The translations under genes were made by a program, and so were the position numbers. 57,500 bases of DNA from Bigelowiella natans CCMP2755 (lineage: Eukaryota; Cercozoa; Chlorarachniophyceae): NCBI GenBank assembly GCA_000320545.1, contig ADNK01001114.1, forward strand, positions 1-57,500. Reading direction: 5' to 3'. The notes under the pieces were generated by a model that made no database searches, was not told the DNA's origin, and worked only from the letters and a program-made list of their open reading frames with translations. Each line of letters starts with the position of its first letter. Within the stretch, counting starts at the first letter, position 1. Shown piece after piece: positions 1 to 12,283 of the stretch.

Positions 1-38
<38 letters not shown>

Positions 39-67
39 AGAGAGAGGGGGGGGGGGAGGGAGAGAGA
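1..67. repeat. (GA)n microsatellite and G-run at the left edge
   Basis: A pure (AG) run covers about the first 35 bases, followed by mixed GA and a G-run. It lies just downstream of the last visible DNA-PKcs donor site (minus strand), so it is intron sequence of that gene. Confidence 0.9.
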
Positions 68-78
68 TCAGCGTTTAC

Positions 79-651
79 CGGATGAGCTCATCGGAAGCGA
101 ACAACTCGTTCAGGTTGTGCCTAACCTCGCGCACGAACTTGGTGGCGCTGGCCTTTGGGACGAGGTTGGAGCTCAGCAGAAGGCCGAGAAGCTCCGCCGC
201 CGGACGCCGTAGCCGTGCATATCTGGGGAGGAGGGGGAGGATAACGTCGATAGTAAGTGGTAGAGTGCCGAGCTTACAAATACGTGAATGTGACCAGTAA
301 TTTTCACCTACGATAACAGTAGGAAGAACTATTTCTACCACGGCTATTACTTGTTTGCCACATTCGCCATGACAGCCTGCACGAACATCTCCGCCGTGAT
401 GTCATCACGCTCGAGATGATCCATGGGGCCCAGCTTCAGCTCCAGCATTATCCTCAGCAGCTGGATTCCCACCTGTCGTCCCAAACCACAAGCACAAACG
501 CCCTCAGCCACGCGCGTGTATACGTGTCACACGATGTGCGAGTGGAGCAAGAATAATGGTGTGCACTGCACTCAGTGCCCCCACGCTCGTGAGGAAGGGA
601 GAGGGGCAGAGAATGGAGAAGGAACAAACGAAGACAGAGATGGATTGAAAC

Positions 652-699
<48 letters not shown>

Positions 700-3552
700 A
701 GAGAGCCTGACCAGCCTAGGTGCCATCCCTTTAAACACGGCCGCTGATGCCGCACCACTATGGTGCGCGAACCCCTTTCCTCCTCCAGAACCGCTAGATT
801 TGAGCTCCGCGTTGAGATAACCCATGATAGGTTTGGGGTTCAGCTCAAATGTGGAGTGGCGCTTCCATTGCGTCATCACAGCTTGCAGGAGCGCGAGGTT
901 CGATCGCAAGCGCGCTGTCGTTTCCCCGCCGGCCTGCAGCCCCACGTCCGAGGCGCGCTCCGCCAGCAAGTTGATGAAGGCGTTCGCGGGCTTGTTCACA
1001 GGATACCCGCGGGGGAGGAAGAAACACGACGACGACGATGACGAGGCGGAGGCAGCGGACGGGGAGGACGAAGATCCCCACTCCAGAAACAAGTAGCAGA
1101 CGTCGCGTAGCAGGTAATGGAAGCCGTGCGCATGGTTCTTCTCCGGTGGGAGCGTCACGAACTCGATGATAGGCTCGAACCAGTCCTCGGCAAACGGCGC
1201 GAAGAGCGTGTGGCGGTTGAGGACAAGTTTCAGCACAAACCAGCGCACGTTCGGGTGCGCGTTGCTGTTGGCCAGCGCGTCGCGGAGGCTGGCCATCCAC
1301 TGCGGCATCACGCTCGAGGACGAGGAGGATGCGCTGATGATCATCTTCTCCTCCATGTGACTGAGGATGACGCAACGGGAGAAGAAGATTATTAGAGAAG
1401 CTGTGTTTGGAGAGGAGTGTGAAGCCAGGAAGTGCTTTGATATAATGGTGATGGTGATGGTGATGGTGATGGTGATGATGAGTAATCGCAGTAGTGATTA
1501 ATAGAGAGTTTACATACTCGAGAGTGCTCAAGAGCGTCGTCATCGCAGAATTCCGGTTGATTTCGTCCATCTCGAGCTGCTCCTCTTCACCGTCTTCCTC
1601 ATATACACCTTCTTCATCATCACCTTCTCCAACGCCCTCCTGTTCCATAGAATCACCATCCTGATCTTTCTTCTTCGCATCATCCGCAGCGTTGACCTCC
1701 ATGGCGGCCATATTTGCGTCCTCGCCAAGGCTCATCACGTCTACCAGAAATCAGCGAGAAAAAAGGAAATGAGAAAACGATTAGTCTCCTGTTAATCATT
1801 GTTATCCCATAATCATCATTGTCGTCAGCGGTCGCGGCAAAATGGACTACCGATATTAACCAAGTCCGGAGCGAGGGAGCTGTCGGCTAGGAACTGCGAC
1901 ATTTTGCCGCGATTTAGAGACGAGGAAGAAGAAGAAGAAGAAGAGGACGAGCCCCCTCCCATCAAATTATCCTTACTGCCGCGGTCATCGTTGACTCTCC
2001 GCAGCGTGTCCACCTGATTGACCTAGACATGACGTGCACGCAGTGAAAATATACGTCATCATCCCATCCCCATCCTCCTCCTCCTAATCGCCATCACTTG
2101 CCTTATTCCTTACCTCACGGAAGTTGGTCTCGATCGTGAGATGCACGGGCGTGATCGTGCTCACTATGTTGTGCCATAGCCTCTCCCCTGCAAACGCATC
2201 ATACATAGATGGGGTAGTGGTATTGATGATGATAATGATGATCGACTTTCTACCACTACTACTAATAGTAGCATCTAACGCCAACACACGTGCTTTGGCC
2301 ACCTTTGAACGAATCCTCCTTGAAGAGGAGGAGAAAGTAGAACTTCTCCGACGACTGCGTCCGGCACACAGTCGTCGACAGGCACTTGTAGGCTGACGAG
2401 CAGAACTCGTACGCCGCTCTGTGAAAGACGACGACGACAAGGAGGAGGCCAGAGGAGAAAGGACGAAAATTGAACGATAGATAACATACGAGTGTTGGTA
2501 GTGAAGGGGTGTCATGTCATCATGCACGCAGCTATATCAGATATGCGTTCGCCAACTGCTGCAACTGCGCGCTCCTACATCTTGGTCTCCTTGGGGCTGC
2601 TATCTTCTGGGAGCCGCGTCTTCCGCACGTGCGCGTAGGCCGTCTTGCAGAGAAGCTTGTGGGAGATCTTGAGCTCCGTCGCGATGAAGTCCTTGTCCAA
2701 GCGCGCGTACATGATGTCCAGCAGCGCGTAGCCGCACTCGACCTCCAGCATCTGCAGCTGCTGGCTGGCGGGTGGGTTGTTGGGGTTCGGACACGTGGGG
2801 GCGGAGGCGCAGATAAGCTCCCACACCCTCTGGCTGTACTTTGCGAAGAACTTCTTTACCAGGGAGACGGGCCCTGCGCGCAGCACCTCCACGCACACGA
2901 ACTTCACTACGAATCGCCGCGCGTTGTCGACCTGTGGGAAGAGCACAATCATGCACATACACACGCGCCCGCGTACGCACAAAATAGGCAAAATACCGGG
3001 CTCATATCGATATCCTGGTCGAAGAATATGTCCATCGCCTTCTCGCACGCCTCCATCCCGCGCTCCACAGCGCTCGGCCCCATTGGCGTCAGCAGCTTGC
3101 TCGCGTACACCTTTAGAGGCACAACACCCAAAACCACAAATGTGAGTATATTTATATACATACATATGTATATGTATATATATATATATATATATTGGCT
3201 CGCGCTGACATAGCACAGCTATCATCACCTGCATCCACTTCTTAATGAGACGCCAGCACAGGTGCTGGCGCTCGCGAAGGTAAGGAAGTAGCTTGTGCAG
3301 CAGCTCGAAGCTTCCAGAAAGAGCCACAGCCTTCAGGCACTTGTCGAACAGAGACGTGTATTCCTGCCATCCCGCCTTCCCTAGCATGTCGCGCGATTTC
3401 ATCGGGAATCCTGCGGTCAATTGCTCAACGCCCTGAACGATGGTCAAAAAGTATTGCTATTATCATTATGATTATGATTATTGTTATGATGATTATTATT
3501 CTTCAAATTTTCTCTTCTTTCCTCTTCCTCTTCCTGCTTTTTATCATCATCA

Positions 3553-3587
<35 letters not shown>

Positions 3588-6500
3588 ATGATCATCATCA
3601 TTGTTACCACTCCTTATCAAAATCAACACCGTCCTACCTGCACGATGGCCTTGATCGCCTTGGTATGCCCCTCTCCTCCTCCCTTCGTCTCACGGCACGC
3701 ACAGAGCAGCGGCCCAAGCACCTCGGCTGCGGCTTGCTTGAGGGTCAGCGCTGCCTTCCGCGACATGCATTGGCACAACACCCCTACCAGAAATTGGGTG
3801 TGCGCGCCCTTCTCCTCCACCACCGACCTCTTGGCGGGAGCTGCTCGGTCGCGCAGTAGTTTATCGAGCGTGAGAAGGCGGTCCAGCAGCGTCAGCAGCT
3901 GCTCGGCCAGCCCGGCGTCGCGCGGCAGCACAAGGGCAACCTTGCCCGACACCTCGCCCAGTCGCTGAACAACTGCCGCTAGGAAATCCGCGGCCATCGC
4001 CTGGCACTTCTGCACCTCCTGCATGCCCAGGAGGAACATTTGCTGCTGGGAGGAGGGGGAGGACGAGGAAGACCGCACACGTCGAAAGGAAGATGCGCGC
4101 GTGGCCGCGGCCACGCGCGCGGTGCTGTGCTCACAGAGATTGAGCAACAGGTCGCGCAAGATGACCCCGTCCGCAGAAAACATCGGCTTCAGGATCGCCT
4201 TCGCGTACTTGGGGAATTGAGCATAGATAAACTCGTCGACTACGGGCTGAAAATTGTCGTAGAATAGACGCCCTTTGCTCAATCTTCGGGGCGAAGAGGG
4301 GAAGGGCGACGACTTCTCCTCGCCCTCCTCACCGTCGTCAAGGGCCAGATCCTTACAGGTAACGATGGCGTAAAGCTTGCGCGGGGAGGCGCCAAGATGA
4401 AGCCCCAGCCGTAGTATTCGCGACGCTGTATCTGCGATCATTGGTGGTAAGGCTAGTGGAGAGTTGTCGGAAGAAGAGGTCGACGAAGGATGCCGTTGCT
4501 CCTGTTTTGAAGATGGCGAAGAGGAGGAGCCATCTATCCCTTTTGCCCCCTCATCTTCTTCGACCTCCATGCCTGTTTTGGTGTCGTCTGCCTCCTCCTC
4601 CTCCGCGTCGATTTCTGTTTCGCCTGCCTCGTCAAGCTGCTGAAGGCTCTCAGCCTGCATTTGGCGCCTCGCCCTGGCCTCCTGGCGGTAGTGTAGCACC
4701 GGCACCTCTGCGACGGCGAGAATGAGCTTCTCTGCGAGTTCCTTTCGCTTGGCCTCCCCCACAGCCGCCTGGAACAGTCCGTTGCGGTTGAGCGTGTCGT
4801 AGGCGTGCACCAGCGTGGCGGTGTTGCTAGTGTGGGCTAGGAGATAGGAAATGTCCAACCGCTCGAGGGAGCTGTATTGCTCTCCCTGCGCGTTGGCAAG
4901 GTGTCTCTGCAAGCCCTTCACGGCGCCGTTTCGCACGCCGCCGTCGTGTTTAAAAGCCGCCAGCAAGTCGCACACAGCTGCAGCAGAGTCGATGAGGACT
5001 CTGCGGCGGTCGAGGCCCTTAAATCCGAATTTCTCGTCTCGGGGAGCCATAAGCGCCTCAAAGAGGAGGCGATAGAAGGCGGGGCTGAGCACCGACCCGA
5101 TTAGCGCGGCACAACGCGAGGGGTGGTGTTGTAGCAGCGTGTGTACGAAGCGAAACAGTCTCACACAAGTCTTGCACATCGCCTCTTGGTACCTGATTTG
5201 TTCGCGCGGAAAGAGAGTCGGTGTTAGGGAGAGGGGGGGGGGAGAAGAGAGATGAGAAAGGAGGAGAGGAGATGATGGTGAAGCGGACGATTTGTTGGAG
5301 ATGAAGAGAACCAAAGAAGCAGAAGAAGAAGTAGAAGAAGGAGCAGTCAATGACTTTCAGGCAACAGAAGCGAGGACACCATACCTCTCCAGCTCGATCG
5401 GATCAAGCGCGCGTGCCCAGCCCCTGACCTTGTCGCTGTGCACGACGTCCTCCAGGAACGCCCCAACGCTCTCCAGCAAGTTCGAGTTTGTCGTCTTGGA
5501 GAGCAGATGGTGCTTTCCGCTGAGGCACTCCTCGTCATTGAGAAATCCAGACCGTAGCACCCACGTGTAGCAGTCGAGCGCAGTGGCAAGACACGTCAGG
5601 TAGTGCACGAATCGGGGATTTGTCGACCTGAAATCCTGGGGGAACTTCGGGGCGCGAAGAGGCGCCCCTGCGCCGTGGTCCTTTGCGTCCACCGTGCCGC
5701 CCCACTCGAAAACCTCCACGAGCTTGTCCAGCGTGTTTTCCGAAAGGTACTCGGAGAACCAGGACTTTATGCCTTTGTGTGATGGACGGACGGACGGACG
5801 ATGAGGGCCGAACCGAGGAGAAAGAGGGGGGGGGCGAGAGAGAGGGAGAGGCAGGAAGGAGGAACGGAGCATGAGAACAGCGAGTGGTTATCTTGTGTAT
5901 TGTATAATGTGCTACGTGTGTATGCCCTATTGCTACTTGTATCAGCATTTCTACCTTCACTACTAACTATACACTGCTACTACTACTACTACTACTACTA
6001 TTACCACATGATGATACCGAACGCAAAGACGACGACAACGATGACGACGATAACGAGTTCGAGAACCTTCCAGCCTGGCCTTCTCGTGGTTCCCTCGATT
6101 TTCGCTGCTGCCGGGATGGATGACGGCGTGCTTGGACTCCGCTTTGGCTTCGTGGTCCCCTGTCACCACCAGAGCAGCGAAGGCCTCGAAGAGAACCATG
6201 ATATTCCGGCGGCAGTCATCCTGAAGCCTCCCAGTGTTGATGAACAGCCATTCGACAAACGCTCGCAGTGTTTGGCAATGCTGCTCGCCCGTCCGGCCTT
6301 CCTCCGGTTTGATAAGCAGAGTATATCTACGGGCCTGGGGGTCGGCGACGATGCGCTCGAGGTTGCGAAGTACCAGTTCCGCCTCCGCCTTCGTTCCCAA
6401 GCTCTGCGTATCGCGGTGGGCCGTTGCAAGACAGCTCAGCATGACGTCAATCATCTCGAGCACGTACCTTCATTATCGGCGACAAGGACGAGGGAGACGA

Positions 6501-9164
6501 GGAGCAGTGAGGGGGGGGGGGGGGGGGGAGAGCAGCAACAGAGAGGAGAGAGAATGGTGATGAAGAAGGAATATTGTTGTGAAGATTTGTCAAAATCATT
6601 CCCAGAGGCGAGGCTTCCAAGAAGGTTTTAAAAAACTCAGCACGCTACAATCACTAACCTGCAACGACAGTTGCTAGTCCCTCTACTACCGCTACTATTA
6701 CTACTACTTCCACCCAAGCCTACCTCGAAACCAAGTCGGCGTGCTCTCGGAACGTCTTATAGATCTGGTTGATCGCGAGGCAACCGCCCAAACGCTTGAA
6801 CGCGTTCGGGTGTTGGACTAGAAGATAAATCCGCCGCATGAGAGACTTTACATTCACTGGCTGCTGTTGCTGCTGCTGCTTCGGTTGGTGCTGCCCACCG
6901 CTCTGCTTGCTACGCCTCGACTTGCTGCCGGCGCCCTTCTTCGTGCTCCTCCGCTTGAAGTTCTTGATCGACCACTTGAGGAACTCCGCGAGCATCTTGG
7001 CGCTGAACCGACGGAGGCCGGGAGAGCGCGGGCTGCCCGCAGCCTCTGTGATAGAGTCTAGGAGGGCCATGGTCTCGTCTTGCTCCTGCTCCAGATTGTT
7101 CGTAAACCTTCATTATTATCCAGTTTCAGAAGGTGGTTTTCGTAGCGCACCCCGTCGTTGTAAGTGGAGGACAAACCATTCATTTCCACAGCACAAGACC
7201 CCTTACCCTTAACCCCCCCCCACACGCACACGACCTCACACAAACGCACACGGTAGGCTCTACCAGTGGATGATCTGCTCGATGAAGGGCCGGAACAGCT
7301 GGCGTGCGACCTTCTCGAAGTCGTTGGCGAGACGCAGAAGAACAGGAAAGATGCGCTTGTAGAGCTCCGCGAATTTGAAGCTGCTCGCGCGCTTGCCCTT
7401 GCCGCGGTTCGGGTCGCGCGCGCGCTGGGCAACCATGTATATCACGATAGCGTGCAGGGACTCGCACGCTGCGATCTTCATATTGCGGTCGGGAGATTTC
7501 TCTGAAAAGAAGACGAGTGGAGGGGGGGGGGGATATGGAAGGAAATTGGAGATGAGGTACTATTGAATGATGATAGATCCACTGCTAACAATATCCGCTA
7601 CTAGTCAATTGTACAGAGGCTGTTGTTTTAGTAGTAGTAGTATTAGTAGTAGTGGTAGTAGTAGTGATAGTAGTGATAGTAACAGTAATAACAGTAGTAA
7701 TAGTAGCGGTTGGAAGGACAACGTAAAAGAATAAGGAACTACACTAATCGCAACCTGCAAGATGGCAGATCCTCGGCAAGATTCCGTCCAAGTGCACATG
7801 GAGTTTCTGCTCCGGAAAAGGGATATCGAAGCTAATGTGCTTCTCCGTGTCCCACGCCATGCCCTCCTTCCCCTTAAGTTCGTCGTCGAGGATATATCGG
7901 CTGAAGCCTCCAATCCTTCCGAGAAACTTGAGGATCCTCACGAGAAGCCGGAAGTGCGCGCTCGAGGCGATGTTCACATCGTTGGCAAATTGTTCTATCT
8001 GTTGCTGCTGCTGCTGGTCGTCGTCGTTGCTGCTGCCCTGCGAAAGGTGATGTCAATGAAGAGGATATGTAAGTGCGTGGCGAGTACTTCAACTTAGATA
8101 CGGCCACTACAAAATGGAAAAAGCATCATAACGAGAGCACAGACGGTTTCTTCTCTGCATCTCGAGCTGCTCATTATTACTGTATTACTACCTGATCGGC
8201 GTAGACGGCCTTTTGGCCGGGAGAGGAGGAAGCAAGGTAGTCGTTGAGGAAAGGCACAATACGGCCCACGTACAGCTTGAATACGCGTGGGAGCAGCCGC
8301 TGCCACTTCTCGACTACATCCATCGCAAATGCCGCCGTCGCGTGGTGGCTGAGCCCGATTTTGAACAAGCGCTTGATCGCGGGCATCAGAACTGGCACGT
8401 CCACGAGTTCCTTAGGCACAGACAGCACCATCTTTGCGATGGAAATCGTCAGGTCCTCGTCGGAGTACTGCGTCATCCTCAGTGCGACCGAATGCAGGTG
8501 TCGCGAGAACTGCACCCAGCAGAACCTGGGTTTGCAAGGGGGGAGAGAATAAAAATGGGGAGGCGGGGGAGGAGGGGATCGGGTTTAGAAGAATCGTTCT
8601 CAACTTCAGAAAATTAGAATTCCAATGGTGTTCTGTGTTGCTGTGACGAGGCGAAACTGACCTCCTGTTCTCGACACTATCGCTGCTGCCGGTGTAAACT
8701 TCACCTTCTTCCTTTCTCTTACTCTTCTTCTCCTCTTTACCGTCATCATCTTCGTCCTCCCTGCCCACGATGACGGACGCATTGGAAGCCAAATCAATGG
8801 AAAGATCCATGCTTCCGCTACTAGTATCTTCAAATTGATATTGCGAGTTAAGTGACAGCCCAATCTCGCTCGTCAGGCTCGACTCCTTCGCCTCAACCAA
8901 CATGCCCCCGCCACCGTCGCGCGCGCGCGCGACAGCCGCCCCGCTGGTGTCCCTAAGCGTCATTGAGAAGGAGGGGAAGGAAGACTCCAGTTCCATCTGC
9001 TCCTCTAGCTGGCGACTACGCAGCTCGGTTAGCTGGTCTTGCACTACGCCGATGTCCGCGAAGTATTGGTACCGATCGCAAACCTAACGGCGAGGGAGAG
9101 CAGCAATAGCGGCGGCAGCAGCGATAACATCGTATATAACGACAACCACCCGATCATCATCAAC

Positions 9165-9197
<33 letters not shown>

Positions 9198-11146
9198 CAT
9201 CAAGGATATTACGACGAACGACGACGGCTACAAGCCAGCAGCAGCGACGCCAGGCCTCGGCAGGCTGCATATGATACATACCTCGAAGATCACAGCCGTC
9301 ATCTTGTAGAAGCCGCTCACCATGGGAAACTGATCGGAGAGCGAGCGCAGGGTGCCACCGAACTTGAGGACCCACCGCCTCAAATGCTGCCCGCAGGAAT
9401 TCAGCCTTCTCGTCGTCGAGCCCGCCCCTTCGCCCGTCCCCACCACGTCGCTGGGCTGCTGCTGGTCGTCATACTTGGAAGAAGAAAGCTTGGCCTTCTT
9501 TCGGGAGTATCGGTTTTTCAGGTTTGAATTGGTGACGGAGAGGGGCTGATAGAACAGTAAGTCAAAGAGCTCCACGAAGTTTAAGAACAGCTCGAAGTCC
9601 TTGGGGTTGCTCGGCCGCATGGCCTTCTCGTTGGACCCACCCGCTTGCTGAACTCCCGCTGCTTGTGGCTGCTGCCGTTGTCGCGGGTCTCCCGTCACCG
9701 CTTCGTCCTCATCCTCCTGCTTCTCCTTATTCTCGTCGAAGATGGAGGAGAGGTCGAAGCGCTGCAGCATCCTACAGGCGTTCTCCATCCAGCTGTCAAA
9801 GAGCATGGCCTGCATCGCAGTGATAGACGTCAGCCCCACTCCTACCTCGTGTACCCAGGACGACCGAAAGGTGTGAGGTGTGAGGAGATTCTGCCAGAAG
9901 TGATTGTATTCCTCGTAGCACAGTCGCGGGAGCTCAAACCCTTCGGTCTGAAGCGTTGTCACACTCACGAGAAGGGCGGGATAGATCGCCTTCTGCACGA
10001 GCTGCTTAAACACGACGCCTCTCTCGCTCGCGACGGTTAGCAACGCCTTGAGGTTGTCGCAGCCACGAGAACGGCTGCGTGAGTCAATGCTTGAGTAAAG
10101 TCTCGCGAAGCGAGAGATGAGCGCGCCAAGATGCGACGTTATTTTCGGATCGATCTTCTCCATGTTCTTCAGAAAGAGCGCGAAGGCCATGAAGAATCGC
10201 CCAAGTAGTCGCTGCTCACGGCGCGCGCGCTCCATAGGTCCGCAGAAAATGAGGGCACTAGTCTCAACCAGCTTCTCAATGAGCTTGCTGAGCTCCTCTG
10301 CGCCCATGTAGTGGCGGATGCATTGGGCGAGGTGACCGAGGTTATTGACAGCGAGAGAGATGTCCACGAAGCTACGTTCAGCCTCGGAAGAAGGAGAGAG
10401 CTTGAGAAAGAAGAACTTGACCAGCAACGGAATCATCTGGCGAGCGTGCGCTTTCACTCCATCGTTTTCTGTTTCGCAGAAGACCTCCGCAACCTGCATG
10501 ATTATGGCCTTCATCGCCTGCGCTCCCACTTGGCTAATTTGCTGGTTGTGGTGCGCCCAGATAGGCTTCATCACCGCCACAATCTTTTCGATATCCCGCG
10601 CCAGGCCATCGCGGAACAGGTATGCGTGCTCCCGTAGCAGCATAAGCGCGCCCCGGAGAATATCGTGGCGCTGATCATTCACAGTGGTCAGTCCCACAGT
10701 GATAAGTTGGTAGAGGAAAGATCTACGCATGCAACGGATGCGGTTCTTCTCGGGCAGCGTCTCGCTAAACTCCTTCAGAAAGTAAGATAGGCCCTCAAAA
10801 CAACCGGAAAGGATGGCGCGTTGCTGTTTTCCCTTAGACTTTGTCTCTTTCTCAAGAGATCGCATATAGATGTTGATGATGTGCTGAGCGTAGTCGCGCA
10901 TCACCACGGGATGCTTCCAGGCCATGAGGCCGATGCATTTTAATAGTTCTCCACGCACTCCCTGCGGTACGTGCGTCGGTCCCAGCTTCAGCTGCCTGAT
11001 CAACTGCGTTGCATAACCGTCGATGTCGAGGTTTTCATTGCGAACTATACCGGCGAGGTGAGGGAAAGGGAAGTGACAAGGAGGTCATGAGAGAAAGGAA
11101 GGGGAGTACTACGCGTGCTCTTGTACGTTTGCAGGTGTTGTCGCAA

Positions 11147-11191
<45 letters not shown>

Positions 11192-11866
11192 TTGTGTTTG
11201 AAGATCAGTACTATCTAGGTAGAGAAGCAGAGACAACAGCTCCAGCGCGGCCGCTCGGGCCTTCGCACTCTTCTCAGCCCGAACCATCCGCATTGCAATA
11301 TTGCCGAGATCAACAGCCGAAGAACTGGTACGGGAAATAAGTGAGCAGACAATCTTTGACACTTGGGAATGCACAATTTTAATGTTAATGAAATGAAGCA
11401 CCTGATTCCCTCTCTTACAGTGTACGTGTACTCAGCTAAGAACCTCATGATCAGGATTCGAGCGTTGATAGTGCTGAGATAAATCATCGCTCAGAGATGT
11501 CGTAAAAGTTTGTGAATTCGAGGGTGCCTTGCGTCGCCAGTGAAGCTCTTCGCGACTCCTAGAAGCCCGTCTTTTGGATGGAGCAGCAATCCTTGACAAG
11601 AGTCTTGCTCTGTGGGAGCGATATCATACCTGAATATTACATATCTGGTCAGGTACTTCCATCACCTATTATTACCCCTGTTTTCCAACCAACCAGGTGT
11701 TGATGACATTGATGACATGTCCCTCCATCTTGTCGTCGCGTGAATCTCTAACTTTGGCCAGATGCCTAGAGATCTCCTGATAGGCAAAGCCTTCATCGCT
11801 CCGAGAACGGGCATCACCTCGGCGGAGCTCACGCTCACGAATACGGTGCTCAATTCGTCCGATCAT
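79..11866 (-). CDS. PRKDC: DNA-dependent protein kinase catalytic subunit, N-terminal half (23 exons, 3' end off the window)
   Basis: Giant HEAT-repeat kinase of the PIKK family that binds Ku at DNA ends during non-homologous end joining. Exons (minus, 5' to 3'): 11866-11676, 11629-11528, 11473-11419, 11353-11212, 11044-9282, 9083-8662, 8525-8192, 8037-7755, 7501-7264, 7107-6724, 6467-6067, 5772-5385, 5192-3638, 3432-3229, 3110-2997, 2931-2579, 2418-2303, 2187-2114, 2013-1851, 1740-1518, 1360-712, 472-351, 222-79. All junctions keep phase and give about 2,806 residues. Identity rests on blocks matching human DNA-PKcs as I know it: HPNAFKRLGG (about residue 1,285), KIAACESLHAIV, LYKRIFPVLLRLA, EFLKWSIKNF, LEMDEINRN (exon 20) and AAELLGLLL (exon 23). 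FAT, kinase and FATC regions would lie to the left. Acidic or Ser-rich inserts occur in exons 6, 13 and 19. The first 100 residues are the least certain: the start is the first ATG in an open frame, and intron 2 must be GC-AG. TRRAP or ATM fit less well. Confidence 0.9.
662..696. repeat. (GA)n microsatellite in a DNA-PKcs intron
   Basis: About 17 perfect GA units in the intron between exons 21 and 22 of the minus-strand DNA-PKcs gene. On the coding strand it reads (TC)n, close downstream of the exon 21 donor. Confidence 0.9.
3170..3195. repeat. (TA)n microsatellite in a DNA-PKcs intron
   Basis: Run of TA units with a few G interruptions in the intron between exons 14 and 15 of DNA-PKcs. Confidence 0.85.
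9167..9195. repeat. (CA)n microsatellite in a DNA-PKcs intron
   Basis: About 14 perfect CA units in the intron between exons 5 and 6 of DNA-PKcs. Confidence 0.9.
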
Positions 11867-12283
11867 CCTGTCTCCCGGGCGAGACCCACCAACCGAAAGA
11901 AAGGCGAGCTCGAAGAGGCTGGGGAAAGCCGCAAAGTCCCCAACGCGTTCCTCGAGGAGAGAGGGACGCGGAAGCTTTTTTCAAGAAGCCCTTCGCGCGT
12001 CGGGTTGGAGAAATGACGAAAAAATCTAAACGCTATTCCTTTTTCATACTGCGACAATCGTGCTGAGCATCATGCCATCAGAAAGCTCCTGCGCGGGAGC
12101 TTTGAAAAGGCGACAATGCATTCTTGAAGGCGCATTGCTCAATAATCTTGATTGTTGTCAGATATTCGGTGCGACTTGAATATTATCCTTGTCGTAAGGA
12201 GAGGGTGGAGGACTTTTTCTTCTATTACGACGACAACACTGACGCGCCCCCACCCAAGCAATTAAGGAGGTGCTGGAAAGGAA
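11867..12283. promoter_or_regulatory. Shared promoter region between DNA-PKcs and CWF19L2
   Basis: Only 417 bases separate the chosen start codons of two divergent genes, so both 5' UTRs and any shared promoter must fit here. I see no clear TATA box. The minus strand is open from 12057 to 11863 in another frame than exon 1 of DNA-PKcs; I treat that as leader sequence. The region is inferred to be regulatory from position alone. Confidence 0.45.

Noticed and set aside
5801..6631. 276-codon plus-strand ORF
   Set aside because: Antisense to DNA-PKcs exon 11 and its introns; contains poly-Tyr from a (TAC) repeat.
79..11866. TRRAP/Tra1 or another PIKK as identity of the left gene
   Set aside because: Several blocks (HPNAFKRLGG, LYKRIFPVLLRLA, LEMDEINRN) are those of DNA-PKcs in the right order.
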